This document shows, in pieces, positions 53,214-61,649 of a stretch of DNA of 64,000 nucleotides. A model generated the notes under the pieces. The model had not been told where the DNA came from. It worked only from the letters and a program-made list of their open reading frames with translations, and did no database searches. This DNA is from CBFHMJ01 sp965656875 (GTDB lineage Bacteria; Pseudomonadota; Gammaproteobacteria; Enterobacterales; Alteromonadaceae), in the NCBI GenBank assembly GCA_965656875.1, contig CBFHMJ010000003.1, forward strand, positions 496,001-560,000. Direction: 5' to 3'. The translations under genes were made by a program, and so were the position numbers. Within the stretch, counting starts at the first letter, position 1; the number at the start of each line of letters is the position of its first letter.

Positions 53214-53234
53214 CACAGATAAAAGCAGATAGTA

Positions 53235-53867
53235 ATGATTAAATCTTTTAAAACGTTTTCAACGGCCATTGTCGGTTTAATGGCGATGGTCAGTTCTGCC
53301 AGTCAGGCGGCTGATGCCAGCCAGGCATTGCAACAACAAATCAAAACACTAAACAGCTACCAGGCAACGTTTGCTCAGCAAGTACTGGATGCGGATAAAA
53401 AAGAAGTTCAAACCGGACACGGTGAGTTCATGATGTCTCGCCCGGGGTTGTTCCGCTGGGAATCAAAAGCACCTGGTGAAAACCTGATGATTTCGGACGG
53501 CAAAACATTATGGCTTTATGATATTGAACTGGAGCAGGTGACGTTAATGGACGCCGATGCTGCGGTTGATTCAACACCATTCGCTTTGTTAGCCAGTGAT
53601 GATCCCGCGCTGTGGAAGCGCTATGTGATTGAACAGCAGCGTGACGCATTCACGATTTTCTCCACCAATGAAGAAAGTCAGGTAAAAGCGCTTACCGTAA
53701 CTATTAAAGACGGTAAATTAACAGCGCTTAGTATTCTTGATGTTAGTGAACAATCGAGTAATTACACCTTTAGCAATATTCAGATTAATCAGCCGCTGGC
53801 TAAAACCAACTTTAGTTTAACGTTACCCGAAGACGTTGATGTCGATGATCAACGGAGTAACCGTTGA
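53235..53867 (+). CDS. lolA: outer-membrane lipoprotein carrier LolA
   Basis: A 210-residue periplasmic chaperone with signal peptide to about residue 25 (IVGLMAMVSSASQA). QQQIKTLNSYQATFAQQV and GEFMMSRPGLFRWESKAPGEN are the family's opening strands. It shuttles lipoproteins from LolCDE to LolB. It lies 21 bp after ftsK, and its stop overlaps the rarA start. Confidence 0.94.
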   Translation: MIKSFKTFSTAIVGLMAMVSSASQAADASQALQQQIKTLNSYQATFAQQVLDADKKEVQTGHGEFMMSRPGLFRWESKAPGENLMISDGKTLWLYDIELEQVTLMDADAAVDSTPFALLASDDPALWKRYVIEQQRDAFTIFSTNEESQVKALTVTIKDGKLTALSILDVSEQSSNYTFSNIQINQPLAKTNFSLTLPEDVDVDDQRSNR

Positions 53868-55210
53868 AATCGCTGAACCTTGATTTCTCTCCTGATGTGA
53901 AACCTCTGGCCGCCAGGTTGCGGCCATCCACGCTTGATGAATATTTCGGCCAGCGCCATTTGATTGGCGAAGGCAAACCTCTTCGTGCTGCCATCCTTTC
54001 GGGTAAATGCCATTCGCTGATTTTGTGGGGGCCACCAGGCACAGGTAAAACCACACTCGCTGAATTAATCGCTCAATATGCGAATGCCGCCATAATCCGC
54101 TTGTCGGCAGTTACATCTGGCATCAAAGAAATTCGCGAAGCCATTACTCAGGCTCAGTCTAATTTACAAATGCAAGGCACCCGAACGCTGTTATTTGTGG
54201 ATGAAGTACATCGCTTTAATAAATCGCAACAAGACGCGTTTCTACCTTTTATTGAAGATGGCACCATTATTTTTGTCGGTGCAACAACTGAAAACCCCTC
54301 TTTTGAATTAAACAATGCGATTTTGTCCCGTGCGCGTACTTATCTGTTGCAGAAGTTGAGTGAAGACGATTTACAGGTTGTACTCAATCGAGCCTTAAAC
54401 GATGCAGAAAAAGGGTTGGGTGGACAACAACTCACCATCAGTGATGAAGACAAAGTCTTGTTGTGTGGCCTGGCTGATGGCGACGCCAGAAAATTACTGA
54501 ATTTTATTGAATTGTGCGCTGATTTAGCGGAAACCATTAATGGCGAAAACGTCGTCACGAAAGAGGTCATAGCCCAGGTATCAGCGGGTAATCGAGCCAG
54601 TTACGACAAACAAGGCGATCAGTTTTATCAACTGATATCGGCGTTTCACAAATCTGTTCGTGGTTCGGACCCTGATGCCGCACTGTACTGGTATAGCCGC
54701 ATTCTGGCGGGCGGTGGCGATCCGTTATACGTAGCGCGACGTTTACTGGCTATTGCCAGCGAAGACGTTGGTAATGCCGATCCTCGCGCATTAACCATTG
54801 GTCTCAATGCCTGGGATATATTTCATCGGGTTGGTCCGGCAGAAGGTGAGCGAGCAATTGCACAAGCAGCGGTTTATATGGCGGTCGCACCAAAAAGTAA
54901 TGCTGTCTATACCGCGTTTAAACAAGCACGACACGATGCAGAAAATCTTCCACCGTTTGACGTTCCGCTACACTTACGAAACGCATCAACTTCGCTGATG
55001 AAATCGTTAGGTTACGGGGAAACATATCGCTACGCACATGACGAACCCGGCGCTTATGCGGCAGGTGAATGCTATTTGCCGCCGGAGTTGGACGGCAAGC
55101 ACTACTATCAACCTACGGACCGAGGCATGGAAAAATCAATGGCCAGTAAGTTGGACTATTTAGACCAGCTTGATCAACAAGCACCGAATCGACGGTATCA
55201 GGATGATTAA
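53864..55210 (+). CDS. rarA: replication-associated recombination protein A (RarA/MgsA)
   Basis: A 448-residue clamp-loader-like AAA+ ATPase. Walker A is LWGPPGTGKTTLAELIA (about residues 50-66) and Walker B is TLLFVDEVHRFNKSQQDAFLP. It acts at stalled forks. The start is TTG (MKSLNLDFSPD) overlapping the lolA stop, with GGAG upstream. Its end overlaps crcB by 8 bp. Confidence 0.94.
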   Translation: MKSLNLDFSPDVKPLAARLRPSTLDEYFGQRHLIGEGKPLRAAILSGKCHSLILWGPPGTGKTTLAELIAQYANAAIIRLSAVTSGIKEIREAITQAQSNLQMQGTRTLLFVDEVHRFNKSQQDAFLPFIEDGTIIFVGATTENPSFELNNAILSRARTYLLQKLSEDDLQVVLNRALNDAEKGLGGQQLTISDEDKVLLCGLADGDARKLLNFIELCADLAETINGENVVTKEVIAQVSAGNRASYDKQGDQFYQLISAFHKSVRGSDPDAALYWYSRILAGGGDPLYVARRLLAIASEDVGNADPRALTIGLNAWDIFHRVGPAEGERAIAQAAVYMAVAPKSNAVYTAFKQARHDAENLPPFDVPLHLRNASTSLMKSLGYGETYRYAHDEPGAYAAGECYLPPELDGKHYYQPTDRGMEKSMASKLDYLDQLDQQAPNRRYQDD

Positions 55211-55583
55211 GTCACTGTTGTTTGTTGCCCTGGGTGGCGCGTTTGGCTCTTCCTTACGCTTTCTGATGTCAGAGAGTATTTACTTTATGCTGGGAAGGGG
55301 ATTCCCTTTTGCCACACTGACCGTTAATATTCTCGGTTCTTTTCTGATGGGTGTGTTATACGCGCTAATCGAACACGAATTAGTAGAATTGGCCCCCTGG
55401 CGTACCTTTGTCGGGGTGGGATTTCTTGGGGCGCTGACAACATTCTCCACATTTTCTATGGATACCTTGCTGTTGCTACAACAAGGTGACTGGTTAAAAG
55501 CCGTGGTGAATGTATTTTTGAATGTATTCGTATGTATTTTTGTCGCCTGGCTAGGAATGAATTTAATCAATATTAAAGGCTGA
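55203..55583 (+). CDS. crcB: fluoride ion channel CrcB (Fluc)
   Basis: A 126-residue four-span membrane protein with the Fluc signatures GGAFGSSLRFLMS, FPFATLTVNILGSFLMG and GFLGALTTFSTFSMDT, which carry the pore Asn and Phe residues. It lets fluoride leave the cell. The ATG at 55203 overlaps the rarA end, and no fluoride riboswitch can be present ahead of it, so expression follows the housekeeping operon. Confidence 0.95.
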   Translation: MIKSLLFVALGGAFGSSLRFLMSESIYFMLGRGFPFATLTVNILGSFLMGVLYALIEHELVELAPWRTFVGVGFLGALTTFSTFSMDTLLLLQQGDWLKAVVNVFLNVFVCIFVAWLGMNLINIKG

Positions 55584-55593
55584 ATTAGAACTC

Positions 55594-56880
55594 ATGTTAG
55601 ATCCAAAGTACCTTCGTACAGACTTAGAAAAAACAGCTGAATTGCTGGCTACCAGAGGTTATACCCTGGACGTTGAAAAACTAAAACAACTTGAAGAACA
55701 ACGTAAAGAAATCCAGGTAAGAACAGAAAACCTGCAAAGTACCAGAAACTCCCGTTCCAAAGCGATTGGCCAGGCTAAAGGTCGTGGTGAAGATATTCAG
55801 CCGCTACTGGCAGAAGTCAGCGATTTAGGTGATCAGCTGGACGCAGCGAAAAAAGAACTCGCTGAATTACAAAGTGCGTTAAATGATATTGCGCTGTCTG
55901 TACCAAACCTGCCAGATTCATCAGTACCTGTGGGTAAAGATGAAGACGAAAACGTAGAAATCAAAAAGTGGGGTGAGCCTCGCCAGTTTGATTTCGAGAT
56001 TAAAGATCACGTTGATTTAGGCGAAGGCCTGAATAAAGAACTGGACTTTGAAACCGCTGCTAAATTAAGTGGTGCGCGTTTTGTGATGTTAAAAGGCCAG
56101 GTTGCACGTATGCACCGTGCGCTTGCTCAGTTCATGATTGACTTACACACCACTGAACACGGCTACACAGAAGCTTATGTGCCAGTACTGGTTAATCACG
56201 AAAGCTTATATGGTACGGGTCAGTTACCAAAGTTTGGTGAAGACTTGTTCCATACCCAGTTAAACGAAGGTGATCGTCAGTTCTCACTGATCCCGACGGC
56301 TGAAGTACCACTGACCAACACTGCTCGTGACGTCATTTTTGGTGAAGATGATTTACCTGTGAAACTGACTGCACACACGCCATGTTTCCGTAGTGAAGCA
56401 GGGTCGTATGGCCGCGATACCCGTGGTCTTATTCGTCAGCACCAGTTTGATAAAGTTGAGCTGGTACAACTGGTTAAGCCTGAAGAGTCAATGGCTGCGC
56501 TGGATTCACTGTTAGGTCACGCTGAAGCCGTGCTGCAAAAGCTAAATCTACCATACCGTGTTGTGACACTTTGTACTGGTGATATGGGCTTTGGTGCGAC
56601 CAAGACGTTTGATATTGAAGTCTGGTTACCAGCTCAGGATACTTACCGTGAAATCTCATCATGCAGTAACACCGGTGATTTCCAGGCGCGTCGTATGCAA
56701 GCGCGTTACAAAGGAAAAGACATGAAAAAACCTGAATTGATCCATACATTAAACGGTTCAGGTCTGGCAGTAGGTCGTACACTGGTCGCGGTATTAGAAA
56801 ACTACCAGCAAGCAGATGGCCGCATCGAAGTACCAGAAGTGTTAAGACCTTATATGGGTGGTTTAACGCACATTGGTTAA
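55594..56880 (+). CDS. serS: seryl-tRNA synthetase
   Basis: A 428-residue class II synthetase. The N-terminal coiled-coil arm (residues 30-100) binds the long variable arm of tRNA-Ser; motif 2 is FRSEAGSYGRDTRGLIRQHQFDKVE and motif 3 is NGSGLAVGRTLVAVLENYQ. Zinc is not needed. It closes the ftsK-serS run 10 bp after crcB and is followed by a terminator. A cognate tRNA-Ser(UGA) gene lies 2.8 kb away. Confidence 0.97.
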   Translation: MLDPKYLRTDLEKTAELLATRGYTLDVEKLKQLEEQRKEIQVRTENLQSTRNSRSKAIGQAKGRGEDIQPLLAEVSDLGDQLDAAKKELAELQSALNDIALSVPNLPDSSVPVGKDEDENVEIKKWGEPRQFDFEIKDHVDLGEGLNKELDFETAAKLSGARFVMLKGQVARMHRALAQFMIDLHTTEHGYTEAYVPVLVNHESLYGTGQLPKFGEDLFHTQLNEGDRQFSLIPTAEVPLTNTARDVIFGEDDLPVKLTAHTPCFRSEAGSYGRDTRGLIRQHQFDKVELVQLVKPEESMAALDSLLGHAEAVLQKLNLPYRVVTLCTGDMGFGATKTFDIEVWLPAQDTYREISSCSNTGDFQARRMQARYKGKDMKKPELIHTLNGSGLAVGRTLVAVLENYQQADGRIEVPEVLRPYMGGLTHIG

Positions 56881-56913
56881 CAGGTACACAGAGACTGTTC
56901 TTTAACAGCATAT

Positions 56914-56942
56914 AAAAGGAGCATTTTGATGCTCCTTTTTTG
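56914..56942 (+). terminator. terminator of serS
   Basis: AAAAGGAGCA and TGCTCCTTTT pair around a 6-nt loop with a T-tail. Confidence 0.92.
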
Positions 56943-57127
56943 TATCCGCTTGTTTACTACAGGGTTTTCAGGTGAACAAAAAACACTTTATTCACTGATA
57001 AGTTAGTGTTAGTTTTTCAATGTCAGGGGCAATGTCCCGTCAGAGTGTGTTTTATTCCCCGGTTTATCTCGCCAGGTAACATGAATAATGTTGGGCGCTT
57101 TAAACAATTCAATTGCAGGTAATTTGC

Positions 57128-57304
57128 GTGGCAAAAAAGAAAGTCGTTGAGACCAAAGTGGTGGAAAAGAAAGTCAGGGTCAAATATGACCCCGTTAAAT
57201 CAGTATTACGAGCACTTTACTGGCTGATTATTCTCGGTTTTATCAGTGCTGTGTTGTATATCGGCTACGAAGCGTTTGTTGGCGTTATGAAAGCCACCCA
57301 CTAA
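57128..57304 (+). CDS. small single-span membrane protein, unrecognised
   Basis: A 58-residue protein from GTG 57128, with CAGG 10 nt upstream. The N-terminal half is strongly basic (VAKKKVVETKVVEKKVRVK) and is followed by one membrane span (ALYWLIILGFISAVLYIGY). It should insert with the basic end in the cytoplasm. I do not recognise a family. It is convergent with tusE, 11 bp apart. Confidence 0.55.
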   Translation: MAKKKVVETKVVEKKVRVKYDPVKSVLRALYWLIILGFISAVLYIGYEAFVGVMKATH

Positions 57305-57315
57305 ACAGCGACCGC

Positions 57316-57645
57316 TTAGATACATTTTGCCGGTTTCGGCAGTCCGGCAATACGAGTGGCTTGTTTTGCTGGTCCTTTAGGAAAAAGCGTATACAAATAT
57401 TTGCTGTTTCCCTTATCGTCGCCCAGCTTTTTGCCAATCGCTTTGACTAACATCCGAATCGCTGGACTCGTTTTATATTCCTCGTAAAAATCCCGCACAA
57501 AATTAACGACTTCCCAATGAGCATCCGTTAACTCAATATTCTCTTCTGCCGCAATAATGGGAGCCAGTTCACGGCTCCAGTCTGTACTGTTCGCCAGATA
57601 ACCGTTTTTATCGGTCTCGATGGTTTTTTCACCTAATTGGAACAT
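57316..57645 (-). CDS. tusE: sulfur carrier TusE (DsrC family)
   Basis: A 109-residue DsrC-like protein. It ends in AGLPKPAKCI with the single penultimate Cys typical of TusE; the second Cys of sulfite-reducing DsrC is absent, so it belongs to tRNA thiolation. It accepts sulfur from TusBCD and passes it to MnmA. It is last in tusDCBE. Confidence 0.95.
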   Translation of the reverse strand: MFQLGEKTIETDKNGYLANSTDWSRELAPIIAAEENIELTDAHWEVVNFVRDFYEEYKTSPAIRMLVKAIGKKLGDDKGNSKYLYTLFPKGPAKQATRIAGLPKPAKCI

Positions 57646-57668
57646 GTGTGTCTCGTTTTTACTGAACG

Positions 57669-57944
57669 TTAGTAAGAAATAACCGGGCTGTGCGCCAACG
57701 TTAAGGCAACAAATTCATCCCAGGTTATTGCATTGATTTGCTCACTGCTGGTTAACTGTCTCGCCGTTAAATCGTCGTTTAGTGCGTAACATGCATGATT
57801 AGCGGTGATACTCGCGATATGAGGTAAATTGATGCTGTAAACGCCATCCTGACACCATAACACTGCATCGTCGGCGGCCAGTTCCTGACTGAACTGTGCC
57901 AGCGCATCGTTCGACAGCGAATGATTGATGATATAAAGCGCCAT
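57669..57944 (-). CDS. tusB: sulfur relay subunit TusB (DsrH family)
   Basis: A 91-residue small subunit, with MALYIINHSLSNDALAQ at the start and VLWCQDGVYSINL, the loop carrying the family Cys. It forms the TusBCD hexamer. It lies 23 bp before tusE and 30 bp after tusC. Confidence 0.9.
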   Translation of the reverse strand: MALYIINHSLSNDALAQFSQELAADDAVLWCQDGVYSINLPHIASITANHACYALNDDLTARQLTSSEQINAITWDEFVALTLAHSPVISY

Positions 57945-57974
57945 AATTAATCCTGTACTGTGTAATGGCTGTGA

Positions 57975-58328
57975 TTACAGCGAAATAACCTGGTCAAACG
58001 TATGATGAAAGGCACCCAGTTCGTCCCGTGAAAGCGGTGTGATGGGTAAACTGATGACATCCTCAGTAACACCATATTGCTGCATATCGGCGGCCAGAAC
58101 ATATAATGTGTCGATGTCGTATAGCTCAATCGCTTTGAGTAATGCCAGATAGTCCTGGCTCTGTAGCTGTTCTGGCTGTTGACCAGCACGAAGCAGATTC
58201 ACCCCCGGCCCACGAATTAACAGTGCAACTTCTTGATCCAATGATGCGAATGCAAAGGCCATTTCAACCGCTTCTTTTGCGTTCGGTGTGTTTAACGGAC
58301 TGCCGTTGATCGTGATTAATACCTTCAT
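57975..58328 (-). CDS. tusC: sulfur relay subunit TusC (DsrF family)
   Basis: A 117-residue DsrE/F fold protein (MKVLITINGSPLNTPNAKEAVEMAFAFASLDQEVALLIRGPGV). Like other TusC it lacks the active Cys and is structural in TusBCD. Its start overlaps the tusD stop by 4 bp. Confidence 0.93.
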   Translation of the reverse strand: MKVLITINGSPLNTPNAKEAVEMAFAFASLDQEVALLIRGPGVNLLRAGQQPEQLQSQDYLALLKAIELYDIDTLYVLAADMQQYGVTEDVISLPITPLSRDELGAFHHTFDQVISL

Positions 58329-58723
58329 TTGAAATGAATCACCTTATCCGCTTCTGATGCGGCTTGCACGAACTCAAATAACCCAACGATTTGCCAGGGA
58401 GCGGCCACGTTTGCTTCAAGGGTTGTGTCTGGCATGTCCTCTTTGCTTTGTTCATCAAACACGCCGCGCTTAACACTCGCAGAAATACAGGTTTTTAACG
58501 GGATAGCATGTTCAGTCGCAAAGGTGCGAAACAATGCCTGGCTATCCAGTTCATTCGGCGCAATATTCAGCAACGGATTAGCGTGGTGCGCTCCGTCCTG
58601 ATGAAAGAAAAGGGTAGTAATAGAATGTCCTTGTTTGATCACCGCTTCGGCAAATTTTAAGGCAGAGAGCGACGATTGATGATTCGAGGGTGGGGTGGTG
58701 ATAAGAATTACAAAGCTAGCCAT
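58325..58723 (-). CDS. tusD: sulfurtransferase subunit TusD (DsrE family)
   Basis: A 132-residue subunit with FVILITTPPSNHQSSLSALKFAEAVIKQGHSI at the start. The loop PLKTCISASVKRGV holds the Cys that carries persulfide from TusA. It heads the tusDCBE operon on the minus strand. Confidence 0.93.
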   Translation of the reverse strand: MASFVILITTPPSNHQSSLSALKFAEAVIKQGHSITTLFFHQDGAHHANPLLNIAPNELDSQALFRTFATEHAIPLKTCISASVKRGVFDEQSKEDMPDTTLEANVAAPWQIVGLFEFVQAASEADKVIHFK

Positions 58724-58749
58724 AGACGATCAATAAATAACAGGTCAAT

Positions 58750-58778
58750 AAAAACTAAAGGCTCCATAAGGAGCCTTT
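58750..58778 (-). terminator. terminator of the yccA-like gene
   Basis: AAAGGCTCC and GGAGCCTTT pair around ATAA with TTTTTATT on the minus strand, separating this gene from tusDCBE. Confidence 0.9.
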
Positions 58779-58798
58779 ATATCAGTTACCAGTAACGA

Positions 58799-59467
58799 TT
58801 AATCGTCGCCGCCAGCAAATGACATCAGGATGTTTAGCAAGCTAACAAAGATGTTGTATAGAGATACGAACAACGTTGTCGTTGCAAGAATGTAGTTTCT
58901 TTCGCCGCCGTTAATGATAGCGCTGGTTTGCATTAGGATTGCACCTGAAGAGAACAGGATGAACAATGCGCTGATAGCAAGCTGCATCGCTGGTAATGCA
59001 AGGAAGATATTCGCGATCATACCAATGATAAGTACCACGAATAACGCTGTCATCATGCCACCAAGGAAAGACATGTCTTTCTTCGTGGTTAACACGTAGC
59101 CAGATAACGCGAAGAAGATTAGGGCTGTGCCACCAAAGGCCATCATGACGATTTCACCGCCACCGGCACCAATAATCATGTTAAGTACAGGGCCAATGGA
59201 ATAACCCATGAAACCTGTCAGCGCGAATACTGCCGGGATGCCCGCCGCAGAATCAGCTGTTTTGTGAATGACAAATAGTAGTCCATAAAAACCAACCAGC
59301 ATTAAAATCCAGTGAGGCGCCGGTAGGTTTAACGCCATTGCTGTACCCGCAACAACTGCACTGAATGCCAGAGTCATTGCAAGTAACATATAAGTGTTGC
59401 GTAACACTTTATTCGTTTCCAGCACTGAAGCAGTAGCTGCACGTTGATACACGGTATTGTGATCCAT
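58799..59467 (-). CDS. Bax inhibitor-1 family membrane protein (YccA/YbhL type)
   Basis: A 222-residue protein with seven membrane segments after a polar N-terminus (MDHNTVYQRAATASVLETNKVLRNTYML). The ending AISALFILFSSGAILMQTSAIINGGE and FVSLYNIFVSLLNILMSFAGGDD carries the conserved acidic pair of the TMBIM family. E. coli YccA modulates FtsH; the role here is inferred from that. It is monocistronic; association with tus genes is also seen in E. coli. Confidence 0.92.
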   Translation of the reverse strand: MDHNTVYQRAATASVLETNKVLRNTYMLLAMTLAFSAVVAGTAMALNLPAPHWILMLVGFYGLLFVIHKTADSAAGIPAVFALTGFMGYSIGPVLNMIIGAGGGEIVMMAFGGTALIFFALSGYVLTTKKDMSFLGGMMTALFVVLIIGMIANIFLALPAMQLAISALFILFSSGAILMQTSAIINGGERNYILATTTLFVSLYNIFVSLLNILMSFAGGDD

Positions 59468-59607
59468 AATTGTCTCCAGTTACATCGACATATAAGGGTT
59501 GTACTATATAAATATAGTAACTGATGGAAATCTTAGAGATTAAATGGGGTAATTTAAAGGTTAATTCAAGGATATTTCGTAACAAAAATAAAAATTTAAA
59601 AAAAGGC

Positions 59608-59636
59608 TTCACTTTTCAAATTTTTAAGGCTAGTAT
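59608..59636 (+). promoter_or_regulatory. promoter of tRNA-Ser
   Basis: TTCACT and TAGTAT are spaced by 17 bp and followed by the G+C-rich stretch ACGCGCC, the discriminator typical of stringently controlled stable-RNA promoters. The tRNA begins 12 nt after the -10 box. Confidence 0.6.
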
Positions 59637-59648
59637 ACGCGCCACTTC

Positions 59649-59739
59649 GGAGAGATGGCTGAGTGGTTGAAAGCACCGGTCTTGAAAACCGGCATACGTT
59701 AATAGCGTATCTAGGGTTCAAATCCCTATCTCTCCGCCA
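59649..59739 (+). tRNA. serT: tRNA-Ser (anticodon UGA)
   Basis: A 91-nt tRNA. Acceptor GGAGAGA pairs with TCTCTCC, the anticodon stem CCGGT/ACCGG encloses CTTGAAA (anticodon TGA), the long variable arm TACG/CGTA marks the Ser class, and the T arm AGGGTTCAAATCCCT is intact. G73 and CCA are encoded. Its 3' end is the start of the direct repeat described separately. Confidence 0.97.
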
Positions 59740-59881
59740 CATTCCAAAAAGCCCGCTGAGTTTTCAGCGGGCTTTTTTCGTTTTAGACGTTTCAAAATTA
59801 TCTGGCACTGATTGGTGGTGTAGGTGTACTTAATGAGACTTCTAAATAGCGTTTATTACGCACGTATCCCAATCTTCATTC
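59712..59881 (+). repeat. direct repeat, copy 1, beginning in the T arm of tRNA-Ser
   Basis: It covers the T arm, acceptor 3' strand, CCA, terminator and about 105 bp beyond. It matches 61650-61824 closely: nearly identical through the tRNA end and the first 30 bp beyond, with scattered differences and small indels later. Confidence 0.85.
59747..59777 (+). terminator. terminator of tRNA-Ser
   Basis: GCCCGCTGA and TCAGCGGGC pair around a 4-nt loop with a T6 tail. A diverged copy occurs at about 61686-61716 in the second repeat. Confidence 0.93.
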
Positions 59882-59964
59882 GATGTTCTGTGTTTCAGTG
59901 ACTTCAAAGCTGAGTTTGCAGAAGTTATCAATCAAATACGTGTTAGCCCAGTGATAGTTTTGTA

Positions 59965-60114
59965 ATGGCTTTTCCGCGATGAATTGATACAGCGTCAACT
60001 TAGCCATAAAACAATAAAAGACTACCTTGTAGCTAATCGTCAGTTTTATAAATGGTGTGTTGCCAGGGAATTAGTTAAAACAAATTCCTTGGCTGATATT
60101 AAGCCAGAGGCTTA
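59965..60114 (+). pseudogene. fragment of a tyrosine-recombinase (phage integrase) core-binding domain
   Basis: Between two in-frame stops, 49 codons read WLFRDELIQRQLSHKTIKDY and continue to RQFYKWCVARELVKTN and SLADIKPEA. The pattern LSxKTIxDYL...RQFYKW...ELVKTNxLADIKP is that of the helical N-terminal (SAM-like) domain of phage and island integrases. There is no start codon context and no catalytic Arg-His-Arg-Tyr domain after it. The frame upstream of the first stop (59901-59961) is also open and may be more of the same gene. Confidence 0.7.
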
Positions 60115-60249
60115 ATCTAATATTTATTTTTCCGTTAGTGGTGAAAGCCTACATCTAAAGAATGCTTTCTCTAGTCGATTTGTTCCACTGTATAAGAAAA
60201 TGCTTCGCTTCGTCTTTCTAGACTATGTTGAGCAGCGCAAAAGCATAGT

Positions 60250-60537
60250 GTGGTACAGCTTTTTAGTGTTACGCCTCGCTTCAATGAAGGACAGCGTCCA
60301 ACTGTCAATTCTATTCGGCAGACGGTGATAGATGTGTTGTCTAAAAGATCCATTGCCCATGACTTAGTTGTTTTGTACGAAGCGCTGCCTTCGAATATTC
60401 AACGTTACCTATTTGATGCTGTTGACCTCAAGGCACTTATGACCAATAAGGATCTCCTAACCAAAAAAGGTATGTCTATGAGCAAAGTGCAAATTCTTCT
60501 TATAATGACCAAGTTAAAAAGCTGGCAGCATGTTTAA
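60250..60537 (+). CDS. hypothetical 95-residue protein in the tRNA-Ser element
   Basis: A frame opening at GTG 60250 without a clear ribosome site. The product is helical, with LVVLYEALPSNIQRYLF and LLTKKGMSMSKVQILLI. No family is recognised. It may be a decayed gene; the DNA before it (60161-60328) has another short open frame in a different phase, as expected for disrupted coding sequence. Confidence 0.3.
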   Translation: MVQLFSVTPRFNEGQRPTVNSIRQTVIDVLSKRSIAHDLVVLYEALPSNIQRYLFDAVDLKALMTNKDLLTKKGMSMSKVQILLIMTKLKSWQHV

Positions 60538-60913
60538 TTTGCAAAGTGGTGTTTTTGTATCGCCAGCTTGGTTATTGAACTGTTTGATATAGATAAGCTG
60601 TACTTGGGTGGAGTGCAGTCGTTTCTTTGGTGCTTAGAGCAATAACAATCGCTTAAACTTGATTATCAAACTATGGTGTTTTAAATTCGGTACGGAATTT
60701 GTGATTATGGTAATCTTTAAGTTTCGGTGTAGTTAGCGGTAAGTTAATCCGGTGTTGGCTAAACTGAGTGGGTTGATAATCCTCCTGTGAATAGGATGGT
60801 TCTGTGAACAAATAGACAAAAATGCAATTAGTTGAGTATTAGTCTTATATTGTTCAAGCCTTGTAAGTTATTGTTACGAATAATTTTTATTAAAGTATGA
60901 AAGGAAATTAGGT

Positions 60914-61366
60914 ATGAAGAAGCTAGTATTATCTGCGATGCTAATGGTTGCACCTGTAGCGGCAAAGGAAATTAGTGTTTTGGATGATCTAAAAGCAACA
61001 CCGCTAACCTCTTATGAGGCAGGTAGAAATCAACTGGCCACATTTACCTCGGCAATAAATCTGTTTACTAAACTTGAAGGGAAACAGGAGTTTACTTTTA
61101 AACTACTTGAAAGTGATTCAACACTGGGCATTGAAGTTTCAGGCTTTCAACCTGTAAGAAAAGTAACGAAGGGTGAATGTAATTCGGTATTTAATTTGTT
61201 AGGTGCTTTGAATGTAGTTTCTGACTTACCAACATTGCTTTGGCCTGATTTAACACCAGAGCAGGCAAAAGCAATCCAGAGTGAATTATTCATCCAAGCT
61301 AAAATTATTGCAAAAGAAAACCATGAGTTCTCTATCACTTGCAAAAAGTCGTTAGCGGAAATTTAG
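60914..61366 (+). CDS. small secreted protein of unknown function, cargo of the tRNA-Ser element
   Basis: A 150-residue protein behind AAGGAAATTAGGT. The signal peptide is MKKLVLSAMLMVAPVAA, and the mature part is about 133 residues with two Cys (Cys89, Cys143) that could form a disulfide. It contains ATFTSAINLFTKLEG and LTPEQAKAIQSELFIQAK. I do not recognise the family; the size and export are similar to periplasmic immunity-type or accessory proteins, but there is no direct support for such a role. It is the only intact-looking gene between the repeats. Confidence 0.7.
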   Translation: MKKLVLSAMLMVAPVAAKEISVLDDLKATPLTSYEAGRNQLATFTSAINLFTKLEGKQEFTFKLLESDSTLGIEVSGFQPVRKVTKGECNSVFNLLGALNVVSDLPTLLWPDLTPEQAKAIQSELFIQAKIIAKENHEFSITCKKSLAEI

Positions 61367-61649
61367 CTATAAAAACGACTATGGCATAATTCGCCTTACT
61401 CAAAGTAATCCGTACATATCTAAACTAGTAGACTCAAGGACAAGGAAATGTCCAAAAGTGTGCCAGCTCCTTAGTCCGAAGGGCAAAGTTAGTAAGTTAG
61501 TTCAGTAATTTATTAACTTACTAACTTACTAACGGAATAATCTGATAAACCTTGAAATGGGCTTTAATTCGTACCAGAAATACCAATGAATTGATTTCCT
61601 AGAAATCTATATAACCAATTGCAAAATAAGCTGATTTAATCTTTTGATG
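61367..61649. other. non-coding right end of the tRNA-Ser element
   Basis: No reading frame with a ribosome site was seen. It contains the 14-bp inverted repeat at 61488-61533 and GGACAAGGAAATGTCC-like small symmetry near 61439. Confidence 0.4.
61488..61533. repeat. perfect 14-bp inverted repeat made of a short tandem motif
   Basis: GTTAGTAAGTTAGT (61488-61501) and ACTAACTTACTAAC (61520-61533) are perfect reverse complements around an 18-nt centre. Each arm is itself built from the motif GTTAGTAA. It has no T-tail. Confidence 0.8.

Noticed and set aside
55100..55203. Fluoride riboswitch before crcB
   Set aside because: The region is coding sequence of rarA and overlaps crcB, leaving no leader for a riboswitch.
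57316..58723. Reading tusDCBE as a dissimilatory sulfur-oxidation dsrEFHC set
   Set aside because: The DsrC-like protein has only the penultimate Cys and no dsrAB or other dsr genes are nearby.
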